Of a stretch of DNA of 64,000 bases, positions 26,329 to 34,074 are shown piece after piece; the first letter of the stretch is position 1, and the number at the start of each line of letters is the position of its first letter. The stretch lies in assembly GCA_963783445.1 (NCBI GenBank), contig CAWANP010000006.1:1-64000 (forward strand), written 5' to 3'. This DNA comes from CAWANP01 sp963783445 (GTDB taxonomy: Bacteria > Chloroflexota > Anaerolineae > JAAYZQ01). The position numbers were made by a program, and so were the translations under genes. The notes below the pieces were generated by a model. The model ran no database searches. It saw nothing but the letters and a program-made list of their open reading frames with translations, and was not told the DNA's origin.

Positions 26329-26901
26329 TCAGGGGCGCTTTCTGCCGTCTGGCAGGGTAGCGCCCTCCAGTGATGCCGCTTGGGCAAGCTGATCATCATT
26401 GATCTTTGCCCCTTCCAGGGATGCTCCGCGAAGGCACGCGTCCTGCAGATGCGCCCCCTCCAGATCGGCCTCTTGTAGGGCTGCTAGCTCCAAGTTGCTT
26501 CCACGCAGATTCGCCTTGTCCAGTCTGGCCTCCTCCAGGTTAGCTCCCCACAAGCTGGCATTCTCCAGATTGGCCCGGCTCAGGTTGGCCGCCTCCAGGA
26601 TGGCCCCCTCCAATGTGGCTGCTTTCAGACTAGCCCGGCTTAGGTTGGCGTCGCGAAGGTTAGCGCCTGCCAGCCTGGCCTCTTGCAGCACCGCCTTCTT
26701 CAGCGATGCTTTGCTCAAGTTCGCCCAGCGAAGGTCAGAGTCGGAGAGGTCGGCCGCATCAAGGTTCGCCTCACTGAGATCTGCGCCGCTGAGGTCAACT
26801 CCGCACAGGGCAGCCCCTTTCAGCTCGGCGCCTTGGAGATTGGCGCGGGTAAAAGAGCGCTCACCGGCCTGGTAGCGTTCTAGCAACTCACGTGCGTCCA
26901 T
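26329..26901 (-). CDS. Pentapeptide repeat protein
   Basis: A 190-residue protein, almost all A(D/N)Lxx pentapeptides from about residue 18 to 180 (LQGAELKGAALCGVDLSGAD, SEANLDAADLSDSDLRWANL). It should form a right-handed quadrilateral beta helix of about eight coils. No signal peptide or membrane segment. Functions in this family range from gyrase protection (Qnr/MfpA) to structural roles; nothing here picks one. ATG 26901 follows GAGGAG. It converges on the preceding lipoprotein gene with 20 bases between. Confidence 0.88.
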   Translation of the reverse strand: MDARELLERYQAGERSFTRANLQGAELKGAALCGVDLSGADLSEANLDAADLSDSDLRWANLSKASLKKAVLQEARLAGANLRDANLSRASLKAATLEGAILEAANLSRANLENASLWGANLEEARLDKANLRGSNLELAALQEADLEGAHLQDACLRGASLEGAKINDDQLAQAASLEGATLPDGRKRP

Positions 26902-27106
26902 GGCTATAGCTCCTCGACCCGGCCCGCATCCGGCTATTCAAACTCAGTGCCGATGTGCTAGTGCCGCTTCACACTACAGATGTGGGCACTTTGGTCGCTC
27001 GCATCGGGTCCGTGACCCGATGTTTCATGCTGAAAGGAGCAGAAACCGCCATGTCCGTGACCTGGCTTGAGCAGAGAAAAGCCAGGGTCTGTTTTGTGAA
27101 GGGTCA

Positions 27107-29572
27107 CTAGGGAACCTGCTCGCTCGGGCTGTTGCTTGTCTCAGCCGGAGTCTCTTGCTCAGGCTCCTCTGTCGATTTCTCCTCTTTCGTTTTCAGGTTC
27201 TCAGCAATCTGTTCCAGGCGCGCCATCACACGTCCGTGAACCGAGTCTGCAGGGTAGTCGCCTTCCTTCTGAATGTCGCCGGCCGGTACTCCGGTCAGAA
27301 TCTTCAGGCCCTCGTCAATGGTGCGTACGGCGTAAATGTGGAATTTGCCATCCTCCACGGCTTGGATCACATCAGTGTGGAGCATCAGGTTCACCACGTT
27401 CTGTGCAGGGACCATCACGCCCTGTTCTCCGGTCAGCCCCCGCTGTAGGCAGGTCACGTAAAAGCCCTCTATCTTTTCATTGACCCCGCCGATTGGCTGC
27501 ACGTTGCCATGCTGATCCACAGAACCAGTGACAGCAATCCCTTGTTTCAAGGGCAGTCCACCTAGGCTGCTGAGCAGGGCGTACAGCTCTGTCGAGCTTG
27601 CACTGTCGCCCTCAATGCCTTCATACAGTTGTTCGAAAGAAATAGTTGCTGACAGGCTGAGGGGATTCTTGAGGGCGTACTTTCCGCCCAGGTACCCCGT
27701 TAGGGTGAGTAGCCCCTTATCATAGATGCGCCCACTCATCTTGGCCTCGCGGTCCAGTGAGATGACACCTGACCGGCCGGTATAGGTGCGGACAGTGATG
27801 CGCGAGGGCTTGCCAAAGCTATAGTTGCCCAAGGATAGGACAGCCAGACCATTGACCTGGCCCACTGCTTCGCCCTCGATATCCACGCGAATGGCCCCCT
27901 CATCGATCAGTTCCTGCATGCGCTCTTCGGCTCGATTGGCTCGTTGGATCTGGGCATCGAGGGCCTGCTGGATGTCGCCTGCGGTCGTCCGATCGCGGCC
28001 TGCATGCCTCGCCCAGTAGCTTGCTTCACGGATCAGGTCGGCGATTTCACCAAAGCGCGTGGTTAGCTTGGACTGGTGACCAGCCAGTCGCGAGCCATAT
28101 TCCACGATCCGTCCCACTGCCTGTGCCTCAAAGTGTAGGAGCTTCTCCTGATGGCAGCGCGCGGCAACAAACTGCGCATAGTATTGGCAGGTTTCTGGGG
28201 TGCGCTCAAAGTCAGTGCCAAAGTCAGCCTGGACCTTGAACAGCTTGCGGAAATCTTCGTCGTGTTCGTGTAGTAGGTAGTAGGCCAGCGGATCGCCGAT
28301 AAGTACCACCTTGAGGTCCAGGGGAATGGGTTCGGGCTCTAACGTTACGGTCGAAACTACCCGCAACTGAGATCCTGGTTCCTCCAGTTGGACGGAGCGG
28401 TTCTTGAGCGCCCGCTTCAAAGCATCCCAGGCCAGAGGATTCGTCAAGAGTCCCTGCGTTTCGACCACCAGGTAGCCGCCATTGGCCCGATGCAGACAGC
28501 CGGGCTTGATCATGGTAAAGTCTGTGACCAGCGCCCCGAACTCGGCCTGGTGCTCAATGCGACCGAGCAGGTTCGGGTAGGTGGGGTTGGGTTGGAAGAT
28601 GACGGGCGCGCCCTTCTGTTCGCTATTGTCAACGATAACGTTCACGGTGTACCGTTTCAAGAGTGCTTCGCGCTGGCCTATCTTCATTCCGGCCCCAGGC
28701 CCCCCTGGACGCTCTTCCTCGCCTCTGAAACCTCGCACATTTTCCACAATGTCGGCTTGGACCGCCTGCAGATACTCGGGGACTTCGTCCAGGCCTCCGT
28801 GTTTTTCCGCGAGATCGTCGATGAATGGGCTTACAGCGGAGTCGGAGATCTCCCGGTCAAAGCCCTGTAGGCGCCTCCGGGTCCCCTTTTCCAGGTCGCG
28901 GATGCCACGCATTGTTTCGGTCATCTCGCTTTGTAGGGCTCGCTGGTTCTCTTCCAGGCTCTTGCGTGTTGGCTCGTCCAGTTGCTGATATTCCTCGGGC
29001 GTAATTACCTGCCCGTTGAGTACTGGCGCCAGTCCAATCCCCCTTGCAGTCTGCAGTAGCGTGAACCCCCGCTCATTGGCCGTATTCTCCAGCTGGGAAA
29101 GCGCCTCATTGCGCCGCTCCTGCATCTCGCGGACGATGCCCTCCTTTTGCTGCTCATACTCTTTGCTCTCAAAGATCCTGGGGATCTCGCGCAGCAGGTC
29201 GTCCACCAACTCTTCCATGTCGCGGCGCAGCTCACTAGCAGTGCCTGATGGCAAAGCGATGGCGTTAGGTCTGTTGGCATCACCGAAATTGTTGACGTAG
29301 ACCCAGTCTTCGGGGACTGGCTGACTGGCAGCGACACGGTCAAGTAGCGTATGGATGGTGGTGGCTCGACCAGTGCCTGTGGAGCCAAGGGCATAGATGT
29401 TGAAACCAAAGCTGGCAATGCCCACACCGAAATCAATTGCTTGGACCGCCCGGTCTTGGCCAATAATCGACACCTCACCAGGCAGAGACGCGGTGGTCTC
29501 AAAGTCAAGTCCGGTTACGTCACAGGGCTTCCACAGCTCGCCGCTTGCCAGTTCTTGGGGTTGCTCACTCAT
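27107..29572 (-). CDS. Lon-family ATP-dependent protease (LonB/AAA_32 type)
   Basis: An 821-residue cytosolic protease. The N-terminal domain has an altered P-loop region (IYALGSTGTGRATTIHTLL), then a coiled-coil insert of about 140-260 (EMQERRNEALSQLENT), an AAA-type region (LLGRIEHQAEFGALVTDFTM, GGYLVVETQ) and a C-terminal Lon catalytic domain. The Ser-Lys dyad is visible in GDSASSTELYALLSSLGG and GGVNEKIEGFYVTC. It matches the Lon-like proteins annotated as ATP-binding/Lon protease family, not classical Lon. The tail is Glu/Pro-rich. Substrates are unknown. A consensus promoter lies 34 bases upstream. Confidence 0.92.
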   Translation of the reverse strand: MSEQPQELASGELWKPCDVTGLDFETTASLPGEVSIIGQDRAVQAIDFGVGIASFGFNIYALGSTGTGRATTIHTLLDRVAASQPVPEDWVYVNNFGDANRPNAIALPSGTASELRRDMEELVDDLLREIPRIFESKEYEQQKEGIVREMQERRNEALSQLENTANERGFTLLQTARGIGLAPVLNGQVITPEEYQQLDEPTRKSLEENQRALQSEMTETMRGIRDLEKGTRRRLQGFDREISDSAVSPFIDDLAEKHGGLDEVPEYLQAVQADIVENVRGFRGEEERPGGPGAGMKIGQREALLKRYTVNVIVDNSEQKGAPVIFQPNPTYPNLLGRIEHQAEFGALVTDFTMIKPGCLHRANGGYLVVETQGLLTNPLAWDALKRALKNRSVQLEEPGSQLRVVSTVTLEPEPIPLDLKVVLIGDPLAYYLLHEHDEDFRKLFKVQADFGTDFERTPETCQYYAQFVAARCHQEKLLHFEAQAVGRIVEYGSRLAGHQSKLTTRFGEIADLIREASYWARHAGRDRTTAGDIQQALDAQIQRANRAEERMQELIDEGAIRVDIEGEAVGQVNGLAVLSLGNYSFGKPSRITVRTYTGRSGVISLDREAKMSGRIYDKGLLTLTGYLGGKYALKNPLSLSATISFEQLYEGIEGDSASSTELYALLSSLGGLPLKQGIAVTGSVDQHGNVQPIGGVNEKIEGFYVTCLQRGLTGEQGVMVPAQNVVNLMLHTDVIQAVEDGKFHIYAVRTIDEGLKILTGVPAGDIQKEGDYPADSVHGRVMARLEQIAENLKTKEEKSTEEPEQETPAETSNSPSEQVP

Positions 29573-29605
29573 AGTGCTTCTGTTGCCTCCATGGCTGCTG
29601 CAAGG

Positions 29606-29634
29606 ATTATAGCTCTTGGGACGAAGGCTGTCAA
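29606..29634 (-). promoter_or_regulatory. Consensus promoter for the Lon-like gene
   Basis: Minus strand TTGACA (29634-29629), exact 17-base spacer, TATAAT (29611-29606), a perfect match to the sigma-70 consensus. Confidence 0.9.
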
Positions 29635-30077
29635 GGCATGGATACTGTGCATTGGCTATCTCCCAGACCGCTAGTGCTGGTCAAGCCAGTACCATCGCAA
29701 ATGCCGCCTGAGCCGGTGTCATAGGTCGCGCATGGTCCTACTAGCCCTATCGCTGCCTGGTTCTGGCCCGACTGTGTGCGGACGAATGCACGGCTCGGAT
29801 GCTCGATCTCAGCAGGTACCCCTGTGCCTGCCCTCTGGGACCTGCGGCCAGGGGGCAGGCTGTCCCTGGCTTCAAAGTGTTTCAGCCATCTTCATTCTGT
29901 ATTTGATAGCCCAGTCTTGTTGCTGTAGCTTTCCTCGACGGCCTCAATTTCTACTGCCAGGTACAGGACCCTCTGGCGTACCGTGTCACGGGGGGCCAGG
30001 TAGCGTTCCAGGAGACCGGGCGGCTGCACCGTGGCAGCCGAAAAACCAGTGCTTTTGTGTTTTCCAGCCAATGGGAA
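29635..30077. other. Gene-poor divergent gap
   Basis: No supported gene. A GC-rich imperfect hairpin (CCTGCCC near 29826 with GGGCAGG near 29857) is present. A minus-strand open frame (29892-30167) covers the plus-strand promoter and has no recognisable content. Confidence 0.4.
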
Positions 30078-30106
30078 TTGACAGCATTTTTGCCTCAAGG
30101 TATAAT
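30078..30106 (+). promoter_or_regulatory. Consensus promoter for the S1-domain gene
   Basis: TTGACA (30078-30083), 17-base spacer, TATAAT (30101-30106); a perfect consensus. It fixes the gene start downstream, at GTG 30143. Confidence 0.92.
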
Positions 30107-30142
30107 GAGTTGCTAGTTTCGAATCAAAGGGAGCATAGAAGC

Positions 30143-31096
30143 GTGAGTGTTGACACAGCGATCTCACTTGCCGAGATCACAGCAGGACAAGAGTTGGAAG
30201 GCGCGGTCAAGAGGGTAACTCTGTCGGGTGCCATCTTGGACGTGGGTGCGCAGGTGGATGGCCTGTTGCACATCTCTGATTTGGGAGACAAGTCGATCAC
30301 CCGAACCTCCGACAAGCTGGCCGTGGGCCAGACGGTGGCGGTATGGGTAAAGCGCGTGGATCTGACCGGTGGACGGCTCAGCCTGACCATGGTGCAACCG
30401 CCAAAGTTCACCTGGGCCGATCTAAAGCCAGGTCTCAAGACCGAGGGCAAGGTCGTCCGCCTCGAGAAGTTTGGCGCCTTTGTGGACGTTGGCGCCGAGA
30501 CGGATGGGTTGGTACACATCTCCGAGATGGGGACCGGCCGGGTCAGCAAGCCCTCCGATGTCGTGTCTGACGGCGACATGATCACGGTTTGGATCAAGGA
30601 TGCCGATCGCAAATCGCGACGCATCAGCCTGTCGATGCTAGAGCCGCCGGAAGTTGATATCCGGAGCCTGCAGCCAGAGACGGTGCTCACCGGCAAAGTC
30701 GTGCGTCTCGAGAGCTTTGGCGCTTTTGTAGACATTGGCGCCGGGCGCGATGGCATGATCCATGTGTCCGAGATGGGGCGTGGCTATGTTGGCAACCCCT
30801 CCGAGATCATGTCAGTGGGCGATGAGATCCAGGTCCGGGTGATGGAGGTGGATGCTCGACGGGGCCGCATTTCTCTGAGCATGAAGGACTTGCCCGCCGA
30901 GGCATATGTCATGGACGAGGAGCAGGAAGAGCTGCCCAGTTCCATGGAACTGGCTTTGCGCGATGCTATGGAGAGGGAGGGAATGCCACTTCCCTCCAAG
31001 AAGCAGCAGCAACGGCATCAAAAGAAATCGAAACGGCGGCGTACTTGGGATGAGGATGATCTCTATTCCCGGACGCTGAGCATGCACCAGGACTAG
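30143..31096 (+). CDS. Triple S1-domain RNA-binding protein
   Basis: A 317-residue protein from GTG 30143, chosen because the promoter lies at 30078-30106 and AAAGGGAG precedes it; the open frame extends far upstream by chance. Three S1 OB-fold repeats are visible, each with a G-A-x-V/L-D-V/I-G core and VDGLLHISDLG, TDGLVHISEMG or RDGMIHVSEMG. They are followed by a short acidic stretch and a strongly basic tail (KKQQQRHQKKSKRRR). It resembles ribosomal S1-like or general RNA-binding proteins that affect translation or RNA decay. It has three repeats, fewer than the four to six of RpsA. Confidence 0.88.
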   Translation: MSVDTAISLAEITAGQELEGAVKRVTLSGAILDVGAQVDGLLHISDLGDKSITRTSDKLAVGQTVAVWVKRVDLTGGRLSLTMVQPPKFTWADLKPGLKTEGKVVRLEKFGAFVDVGAETDGLVHISEMGTGRVSKPSDVVSDGDMITVWIKDADRKSRRISLSMLEPPEVDIRSLQPETVLTGKVVRLESFGAFVDIGAGRDGMIHVSEMGRGYVGNPSEIMSVGDEIQVRVMEVDARRGRISLSMKDLPAEAYVMDEEQEELPSSMELALRDAMEREGMPLPSKKQQQRHQKKSKRRRTWDEDDLYSRTLSMHQD

Positions 31097-31133
31097 ATAC
31101 TGCGCTGGCCTTCTAGTATACTGGAGAACTTTT

Positions 31134-31165
31134 AGCCCTTTCCTTTTGCATGGAAGGGGCTTTTT
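31134..31165 (+). terminator. Rho-independent terminator of the S1-domain gene
   Basis: AGCCCTTTCC (31134-31143) pairs with GGAAGGGGCT (31152-31161), one G-T wobble, followed by Ts to 31165. Confidence 0.85.
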
Positions 31166-31195
31166 GCATGTACGAGAGACCCAATGCAGCAAAGG

Positions 31196-31831
31196 CTAGG
31201 ACTCGGCCGCGCTCCCTTTATTGGCAGTGGCTACGATCAGACGCAAGAACCCGCCGAGCTTGCTATCCACCCGCTCAACCAGGAACCCAGCCTGGGCCAG
31301 GTTCTCTTCTGTCTCCCGGTTCAGGTGACACCGTCCGTTGAACGCGTACCAGGGGATGTTTGCCAGATCCGATATCTGGGACAGGCCGGCGCGATGGGGT
31401 CGCATATGCTCCAGGAGGAGCAACTGCCCTCCAGGCGTCGTGAGCACGCGCATCAATTCGTTCAAGGTTCGCCGCAGATCGACGACACTGCACAGCACCA
31501 GGCTGGCCACGACAGAATCAAAGCAGCCTGCCGGAAAAGTCAGGTTCTCCACATCAGACTGGCTAAAGTGAACGGGGCGGTTGAGTGCCTGCGCTCTCTG
31601 TGCTGCAAAGCCCAGCATGTCGGCGCTTTCATCGATAGCGGTCAGGCGAACTGAGGGGTGGTAAAAGGGCAAGTTGGCCCCTGTACCCACACCGATCTCC
31701 AGCACCCTGCCCCGGGCCCGCGGGAGAAGTTGGCCGCGCATCTCCCGCAGCCACAGTTTTTCCAGGGGCGCCATGCCCCGGTCATAGGGCGCGGCAATGC
31801 GATCAAAAGTATTACTCTCAGCCTGTGCCAT
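31196..31831 (-). CDS. SAM-dependent methyltransferase (phospholipid/UbiE type)
   Basis: A 211-residue class I methyltransferase. VLEIGVGTGANLPFY is motif I, followed by LTAIDESADML, SDVENLTFPAGCFDSVVASLVLCSV and VLTTPGGQLLLLEHMRPH. The pattern is close to the PmtA/UbiE-like group acting on lipids or quinones; the substrate is not proven. Its ATG overlaps the end of the preceding 53-residue gene. No promoter was identified directly upstream of that pair. Confidence 0.85.
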   Translation of the reverse strand: MAQAESNTFDRIAAPYDRGMAPLEKLWLREMRGQLLPRARGRVLEIGVGTGANLPFYHPSVRLTAIDESADMLGFAAQRAQALNRPVHFSQSDVENLTFPAGCFDSVVASLVLCSVVDLRRTLNELMRVLTTPGGQLLLLEHMRPHRAGLSQISDLANIPWYAFNGRCHLNRETEENLAQAGFLVERVDSKLGGFLRLIVATANKGSAAES

Positions 31832-31979
31832 TCGAGCCCTGCGCCGTCAGCATCTCCAGCTCTTCCTCGAGATCCTCGAGTTCAATGATCATGGCCGCCG
31901 GCACCGAGTGCTTGGGGAGTCGAGCCTCCAGTTCGGAGATCTGCTTCTTCAGTTGGGCGATCCGTTCGTTATTGCTCAT
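31818..31979 (-). CDS. Small acidic coiled-coil protein (53 aa)
   Basis: Encoded from ATG 31979 to TGA 31820-31818 behind AGGAGAAG. The sequence has a helix (ERIAQLKKQISELEARLPKH), the loop SVPAAM and a second acidic helix (ELEDLEEELEML). Short proteins of this pattern are widespread in Chloroflexota and neighbours and have no established function; some are labelled histidine kinase in error. It overlaps the methyltransferase start by 14 bases, so the two form an operon. Confidence 0.75.
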   Translation of the reverse strand: MSNNERIAQLKKQISELEARLPKHSVPAAMIIELEDLEEELEMLTAQGSNGTG

Positions 31980-32064
31980 GACCACTTCTCCTATCGTTGG
32001 CGGGTGCCTATCGGGCGACTAGACTTCAGGCGGGAACCAACACCTGACTTTCCCTGTTGTGAAC

Positions 32065-32093
32065 TTGACAGGCCCGCAACCCTCTGCTATACT
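32065..32093 (+). promoter_or_regulatory. Promoter of the thiol/selenoprotein operon
   Basis: TTGACA (32065-32070), 17-base spacer, TATACT (32088-32093). The expected start is near 32100, at the edge of the palindrome at 32101-32117. Confidence 0.88.
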
Positions 32094-32100
32094 GTAGCCG

Positions 32101-32117
32101 ATACCCCTATGGGGTAT
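32101..32117 (+). promoter_or_regulatory. Probable CsoR/CstR-family operator
   Basis: ATACCCCTATGGGGTAT is a perfect 7-bp inverted repeat around TAT, with the A/T-flanked C-tract/G-tract form typical of CsoR-family operators. It covers the predicted transcription start, a repressing position. The candidate repressor is the fourth gene of the operon (33400-33705). Confidence 0.75.
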
Positions 32118-32200
32118 GTCGATGTGATGCATATCTTATCATGATATAGGCTTTTTGTCAACGTTGCGGATGGTTGATGGGCCGAAAACTGGAGGGGCTG

Positions 32201-32671
32201 ATGCCTGGTCTGCTACAAACGTTGTTTGGCAAGAAAGAGGATGGGAATTCGGAGGCTGCTACGGCCGATAGTTATGAGGCGCTTGCCAATGGGAACGGCG
32301 ATTCTGATGCCATGGATGATGTGGATGCTGACGCCACTGCGTCTGGTGCTGAGCCGATCCATGTTACCGATGATACTTTTGATGAGCAGGTAGGGAGTTC
32401 GTCCTTGCCCGTGTTGGTTGATTTCTGGGCGCCCTGGTGCGGCCCGTGTCGCATGGTAGCCCCGGTGGTAGAAGATCTGGCCAGGGCCTACGACGGACGA
32501 GCCCTAATGGCCAAGGTGAACACTGATGAGAATGTCCAGGTGGCCAGCAAGCTGGGCATCATGGGCATTCCAACGCTGATCTTGTTCAAGGATGGACAGG
32601 AGATAGATCGGGTGGTTGGCTACGTTCCCCAGCGCGTGCTGGAAGAGAAGCTGAACGCGGCGCTGAACTAG
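32201..32671 (+). CDS. Thioredoxin with acidic N-terminal extension
   Basis: A 156-residue protein from ATG 32201, picked because GGAGGGG sits right before it. The open frame reaches 32174. About 50 N-terminal residues form a low-complexity acidic extension (DAMDDVDADATASG). A standard thioredoxin domain follows with VDFWAPWCGPCRMVAP and the cis-Pro loop MGIPTLILF. It should reduce disulfides in the cytoplasm using thioredoxin reductase. It is the first gene of the operon and lies 9 bases from the seleno-thioredoxin. Confidence 0.93.
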   Translation: MPGLLQTLFGKKEDGNSEAATADSYEALANGNGDSDAMDDVDADATASGAEPIHVTDDTFDEQVGSSSLPVLVDFWAPWCGPCRMVAPVVEDLARAYDGRALMAKVNTDENVQVASKLGIMGIPTLILFKDGQEIDRVVGYVPQRVLEEKLNAALN

Positions 32672-32680
32672 GAGGTCTAG

Positions 32681-33112
32681 GTGCACGCTTTTCGGGACAA
32701 GATGGGCCGTTTTTTTCGGGAGAACTGGCTCTTCCTACTGGTTGTTGGCGGAGTCATTGCAGCTTTCTTGGCCCTCCGTACTCCCGCCAGTGCTGTGGAC
32801 TCTGTTGCTGATGTTGATGCCCTGCTGCAGAATGGGCAGCCAACCTTCGTCGAGTTCTATTCCAACACTTGAGGCCCCTGCCTATTGGCAAAGCCTGTCG
32901 TGGACAGGCTGGAGCGAGATCTGGAGGGAGAAGCACTGGTGCTGCGTTTGAGTGCCTGGGGTTCGGTGGGCCGCCAGCTCGCCTCGCGCTATGGCGTGCG
33001 CGGTGTCCCCACGTTCTTGCTGTTTGATGGTTCGGGAAATGTGGTCCACTACCAGGTAGGGCGCCTGGACGCGGACCAAGTCAAGGCTCAGATTAACGCA
33101 TTGGGGAGGTGA
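32681..33112 (+). CDS. Membrane-anchored thioredoxin-fold selenoprotein (UGA = Sec64)
   Basis: GTG 32681 follows GGAGG at 5 bases. The frame runs 143 codons to TGA 33110, interrupted once by TGA at 32870-32872. The frame is unbroken on both sides. Residues: one membrane helix (WLFLLVVGGVIAAFLAL, about 16-32), then FVEFYSNT, UGA, GPC and LLAKPVVDRL, later GVRGVPTFLLFD with the cis-Pro. The UGA is codon 64, exactly where the first cysteine of a CxxC active site belongs, giving U-G-P-C. A SECIS-like hairpin follows at 32892-32910. The periplasm-facing domain would be a redox enzyme. Otherwise it is a nonsense mutant or a base error from TGT/TGC. Confidence 0.8.
32870..32910 (+). promoter_or_regulatory. 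UGA codon with SECIS-like hairpin (thioredoxin)
   Basis: UGA at 32870-32872. AGCCTGTC (32892-32899), loop GTG (32900-32902), GACAGGCT (32903-32910): a perfect 8-bp stem. There are 27 bases between the UGA and the loop. Published descriptions of bacterial SECIS elements call for a small loop with a G in its first positions about 16-37 bases after the UGA. Confidence 0.75.
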
Positions 33113-33116
33113 ACCT

Positions 33117-33326
33117 ATGCCCATCTACGAGTATACCTGCGGAGACTGCCACGAGCAGTTTGAAAAGTTTGTACGTTCCATGACGTCGACCGTTGAGGTC
33201 AAATGTCCTGTATGCGGGGGAATGCACGTCAAAAAGGGGTGGTCCACGTTTGGCACGGGAAGCGCGGGCTCAGGCTTTGATATGGCGGCATCTGCTGCCA
33301 GCAACTGTAGCCCGGGCGGCACCTGA
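33117..33326 (+). CDS. FmdB-family zinc ribbon protein
   Basis: A 69-residue protein. N-terminal MPIYEYTCGDCHEQFE and KCPVCGGM give a four-Cys zinc ribbon of the FmdB/CxxC_CXXC_SSSS type, with a flexible Ser/Gly/Ala tail. The family is often called a regulatory protein but its role is unknown. The ATG lies 4 bases after the seleno-thioredoxin stop and its ribosome site GGGGAGG lies inside that gene, so translation is coupled. Confidence 0.88.
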   Translation: MPIYEYTCGDCHEQFEKFVRSMTSTVEVKCPVCGGMHVKKGWSTFGTGSAGSGFDMAASAASNCSPGGT

Positions 33327-33340
33327 GGCATTCCTCGCTG

Positions 33341-33357
33341 AGAGCCGTGGGCTCTCG
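33341..33357 (+). other. Stem-loop between fmdB-like and repressor genes
   Basis: GAGAGCC, loop GTG, GGCTCTC: a 7-bp stem with no T-run after it. It may protect or process the mRNA; it is not a convincing terminator. Confidence 0.5.
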
Positions 33358-33399
33358 TGATCCTAAGTTGCTGTTTTCGGCGCGGTTGGGGTTGAGAAG

Positions 33400-33705
33400 A
33401 TGAGGCGGGCTATGGTGTTATCGTCTGAGACTCGAGAAGACATGTTGGCCAGGATGCGACGCATTGAAGGGCAGGCTCGTGGCGTGCAGAGGATGATCGC
33501 CGACGACAGAGATTGCCTGGACATACTGACACAGTTGGCCTCGTTGCGTTCGGCGGCCTACAGTGTCAGCGTCGCATTGACGCAGCACTTTGCCCTCCAA
33601 TGTGTCCGCGATAGTGGACAACAAGGCTTGCCTCCCGACCAACAACAGGTTCCTGACGATGCCATGCGAAATCTGGTGGACGTGCTTCTGCGGACACCGC
33701 ACTGA
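33400..33705 (+). CDS. CsoR/CstR-family (DUF156) repressor
   Basis: A 101-residue all-helical repressor; ATG 33412 is a credible alternative start. The family core is ARMRRIEGQARGVQRMI. Candidate sensing residues are Cys39 (DRDCLDIL) and the Cys in HFALQCV. The copper-sensing CsoR members have His four residues before the second Cys; here that position is Phe and the His is one residue earlier. Loss of the His with both Cys kept is the pattern of CstR-type persulfide sensors, so I favour sulfur over copper sensing. It is likely to bind the operator at 32101 and repress its own operon. Confidence 0.88.
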   Translation: MRRAMVLSSETREDMLARMRRIEGQARGVQRMIADDRDCLDILTQLASLRSAAYSVSVALTQHFALQCVRDSGQQGLPPDQQQVPDDAMRNLVDVLLRTPH

Positions 33706-33726
33706 TCACTGAAAGGGACGGGTACT

Positions 33727-33834
33727 ATGGAGATTTTTGGCTTGAGTACAGATGTGATTCTGGTAATCGGGCTTCTGATAGGTTGGGTGCTGCTGATGCG
33801 CTTTGTCCTGCCCCGCTTTGGGGTTTCGACCTGA
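33727..33834 (+). CDS. 35-residue membrane peptide
   Basis: A short frame from ATG 33727 to TGA 33832-33834, preceded by AAAGGGACGG. It encodes one membrane helix (VILVIGLLIGWVLLM) followed by RFVLPRFGVST. It is the last gene of the operon, 21 bases after the repressor gene. Tiny single-helix proteins occur beside CsoR/CstR genes in other bacteria; the function is unknown. Confidence 0.65.
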   Translation: MEIFGLSTDVILVIGLLIGWVLLMRFVLPRFGVST

Positions 33835-33922
33835 ATGAGCGAGTCCTGCGACGCGGCGTCGCCGCGTGAGGAAAAAGACCAAATCGCAGATTGAACGAAA
33901 CTCTTTCCATTTTGCCTGAAAA

Positions 33923-33954
33923 GGGCGGTATCCGGTACTGATACCGTCTTTTTT
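33923..33954 (+). terminator. Terminator of the thiol/selenoprotein operon
   Basis: GGCGGTATC (33924-33932) pairs with GATACCGTC (33940-33948), one wobble, 7-base loop, then six Ts. A GC-rich palindrome at about 33851-33867 precedes it. Confidence 0.88.
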
Positions 33955-33989
33955 GTGCATGCCAGTTGTGCAAAAGAGTTTTACCTTGA

Positions 33990-34018
33990 TTGACAAAGGC
34001 CGATAACCATGGTACAAT
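33990..34018 (+). promoter_or_regulatory. Promoter of the MerR-type gene
   Basis: TTGACA (33990-33995), 17-base spacer, TACAAT (34013-34018), about 57 bases before the ATG. Confidence 0.88.
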
Positions 34019-34074
34019 GGGGGCTAGTGAAATAGGACGCAAGCAGGTTCCAGAGCGGAGGAGGAGGGAGGGTT

